DNA of 6,780 bases. Origin: Oscillospiraceae bacterium. GTDB lineage: Bacteria; Bacillota; Clostridia; Oscillospirales; Oscillospiraceae. Below, in pieces: positions 6,056 to 6,780 of this stretch. The stretch covers positions 1 to 6,780 of the forward strand of contig JAFSFK010000028.1 of NCBI GenBank assembly GCA_017435245.1. The letters run 5' to 3'. The position numbers and the translations under genes were made by a program. Each line of letters starts with the position of its first letter. The stretch's first letter is position 1. Below the pieces are notes generated by a model, which had not been told where the DNA came from, did no database searches, and saw only the letters and a list, made by a program, of their open reading frames with translations.

Positions 6056-6780
6056 TTAGTATGCGACGCCCCAGTAGATCATGGTCTTGGCAGGCTTGCC
6101 GCAGATGGGGCAAACATCCCCCAAGTTCTCCTGAGCAAAGGGCATACACCGGGAAGACATTCCGGCTACTTCCTTCATCTTCAGCTCGCACTCCAAATCG
6201 CCGCACCACATGGTCTTGACGAAGCCGCCGTTCTTCTCCTGCAGTTCCTTGGCTTCTTCCAAAGAGTGTGCTTCGTAGATATGCTCTTCCAGATTCTTCT
6301 TGGCACGGTCGTACATACCCTTGTGGACCAGCTCCAGCTGCTCGGCAACTGCGCTTTCCAGATCCTCCAGAGCAACCACGGTCTTTTCACCGTCGTTACG
6401 GCGAACCAGCACGCACTGACCGTTCTCCAGATCACGGGGACCGCACTCAACACGCAGAGGAATGCCCTTCATCTCGTACTCAGCGCACTTCCAACCCATG
6501 GAGTTGTCGGAGTCATCCAGCTTTACCCGGAAACCGGCATTGATAAGACGGTCCTTCAGGCCATTGGCTGCATCCAGAACGCCGGGCTTATGCTGGGCGA
6601 TGGGCAGCACCACCACCTGGATGGGAGCTACCTTAGGAGGCAGCACCAGACCGTTATTATCGCCGTGGGTCATGATGATACCGCCGATCAGACGGGTGGA
6701 AACGCCCCAGGAGGTTTCGTGAGGGGCCGCAGGGTCGTAGAGTGTTTCAAACGAATAGGCCGTCTTTTCGGGCGTGTAAA
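6056..6780 (-). CDS. proS: Prolyl-tRNA synthetase, archaeal/eukaryotic-like type (C-terminal 240 residues)
   Basis: The 5' part lies beyond the right edge; 240 codons and the TAA stop are visible, about half of a protein of roughly 480 residues. The enzyme charges tRNA-Pro with proline in the cytoplasm. The visible part starts in the catalytic core with the motif 3 stretch TSWGVSTRLIGGIIMTHGDNNGLVLPP. The anticodon-binding domain follows (APIQVVVLPI, then NGLKDRLINAGFRVKLDDSD and KGIPLRVECGPRDLENGQCVLVRR). The C-terminal zinc-type domain has cysteines in WCGD, LECE, SSRC, DVC and PIC, and the protein ends YWGVAY with the conserved terminal tyrosine. This marks the class without the bacterial editing insert, which many Firmicutes use. 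No disruption is seen. The ATG at 6673 is internal, not the start, since the frame stays open with motif 3 sequence upstream. Confidence 0.95.
   Translation of the reverse strand, partial: YTPEKTAYSFETLYDPAAPHETSWGVSTRLIGGIIMTHGDNNGLVLPPKVAPIQVVVLPIAQHKPGVLDAANGLKDRLINAGFRVKLDDSDNSMGWKCAEYEMKGIPLRVECGPRDLENGQCVLVRRNDGEKTVVALEDLESAVAEQLELVHKGMYDRAKKNLEEHIYEAHSLEEAKELQEKNGGFVKTMWCGDLECELKMKEVAGMSSRCMPFAQENLGDVCPICGKPAKTMIYWGVAY

Noticed and set aside
1..6780. CRISPR array, tRNA genes, transposase, defence or toxin-antitoxin genes
   Set aside because: No regularly spaced repeats, cloverleaf sequences or recognisable mobile-element or defence proteins were found on either strand.

Overview
The window looks like chromosomal core DNA from a spore-forming, gut-type Clostridia member, most likely Oscillospiraceae/Ruminococcaceae-like. 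This assignment is an inference. It rests on a GerA-family spore germination protein, strong AGGAGG-type ribosome binding sites, a prolyl-tRNA synthetase of the archaeal/eukaryotic-like type, sigma-A promoters with clean TTGACA boxes, and two styles of intergenic palindromic repeat that I associate with that group. No phage, CRISPR, toxin or defence gene is visible.

Layout. Positions 1-337 hold no protein gene. On the minus strand this stretch reads as the control region of a ribosomal RNA operon: two tandem sigma-A promoters (P1 and P2, each TTGACA with a 17-bp spacer), GC-rich leader hairpins and a boxA-like antitermination motif. The 16S gene itself would lie just off the left edge. Positions 338-2142 (minus) are a two-gene germination unit: a GerA-type membrane protein, and a small exported or anchored protein that resembles only the first domain of a GerC subunit. 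Their coding regions overlap by 4 bp. There is no GerB transporter-like subunit and no full GerC lipoprotein. Positions 2266-3174 (minus) encode a membrane-anchored protein made of two copies of one domain, resembling copper amine oxidase N-terminal (stalk) domains. It has its own promoter and its own intrinsic terminator, so it is probably a separate unit from the germination genes.

A 148-bp divergent promoter region separates these from the plus-strand genes: mnmE (tRNA wobble-uridine GTPase), a 60-bp gap occupied by a palindromic repeat, and a class I cysteine desulfurase (NifS/IscS type). The pair makes metabolic sense, because MnmE helps build the C5 modification and a cysteine desulfurase supplies sulfur for the 2-thio group of the same tRNA uridine. 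Pairing them in one operon is inferred from spacing only. After the desulfurase comes an AT-rich inverted-repeat element and a 12-bp-stem bidirectional terminator. This terminator also ends the convergent proS gene, of which only the last 240 codons are in the window.

Most of the window is ordinary housekeeping DNA. The parts that deserve a second look are the reduced germination unit feeding directly into rRNA promoters, the duplicated-domain surface protein, and the intergenic repeats flanking the desulfurase gene.
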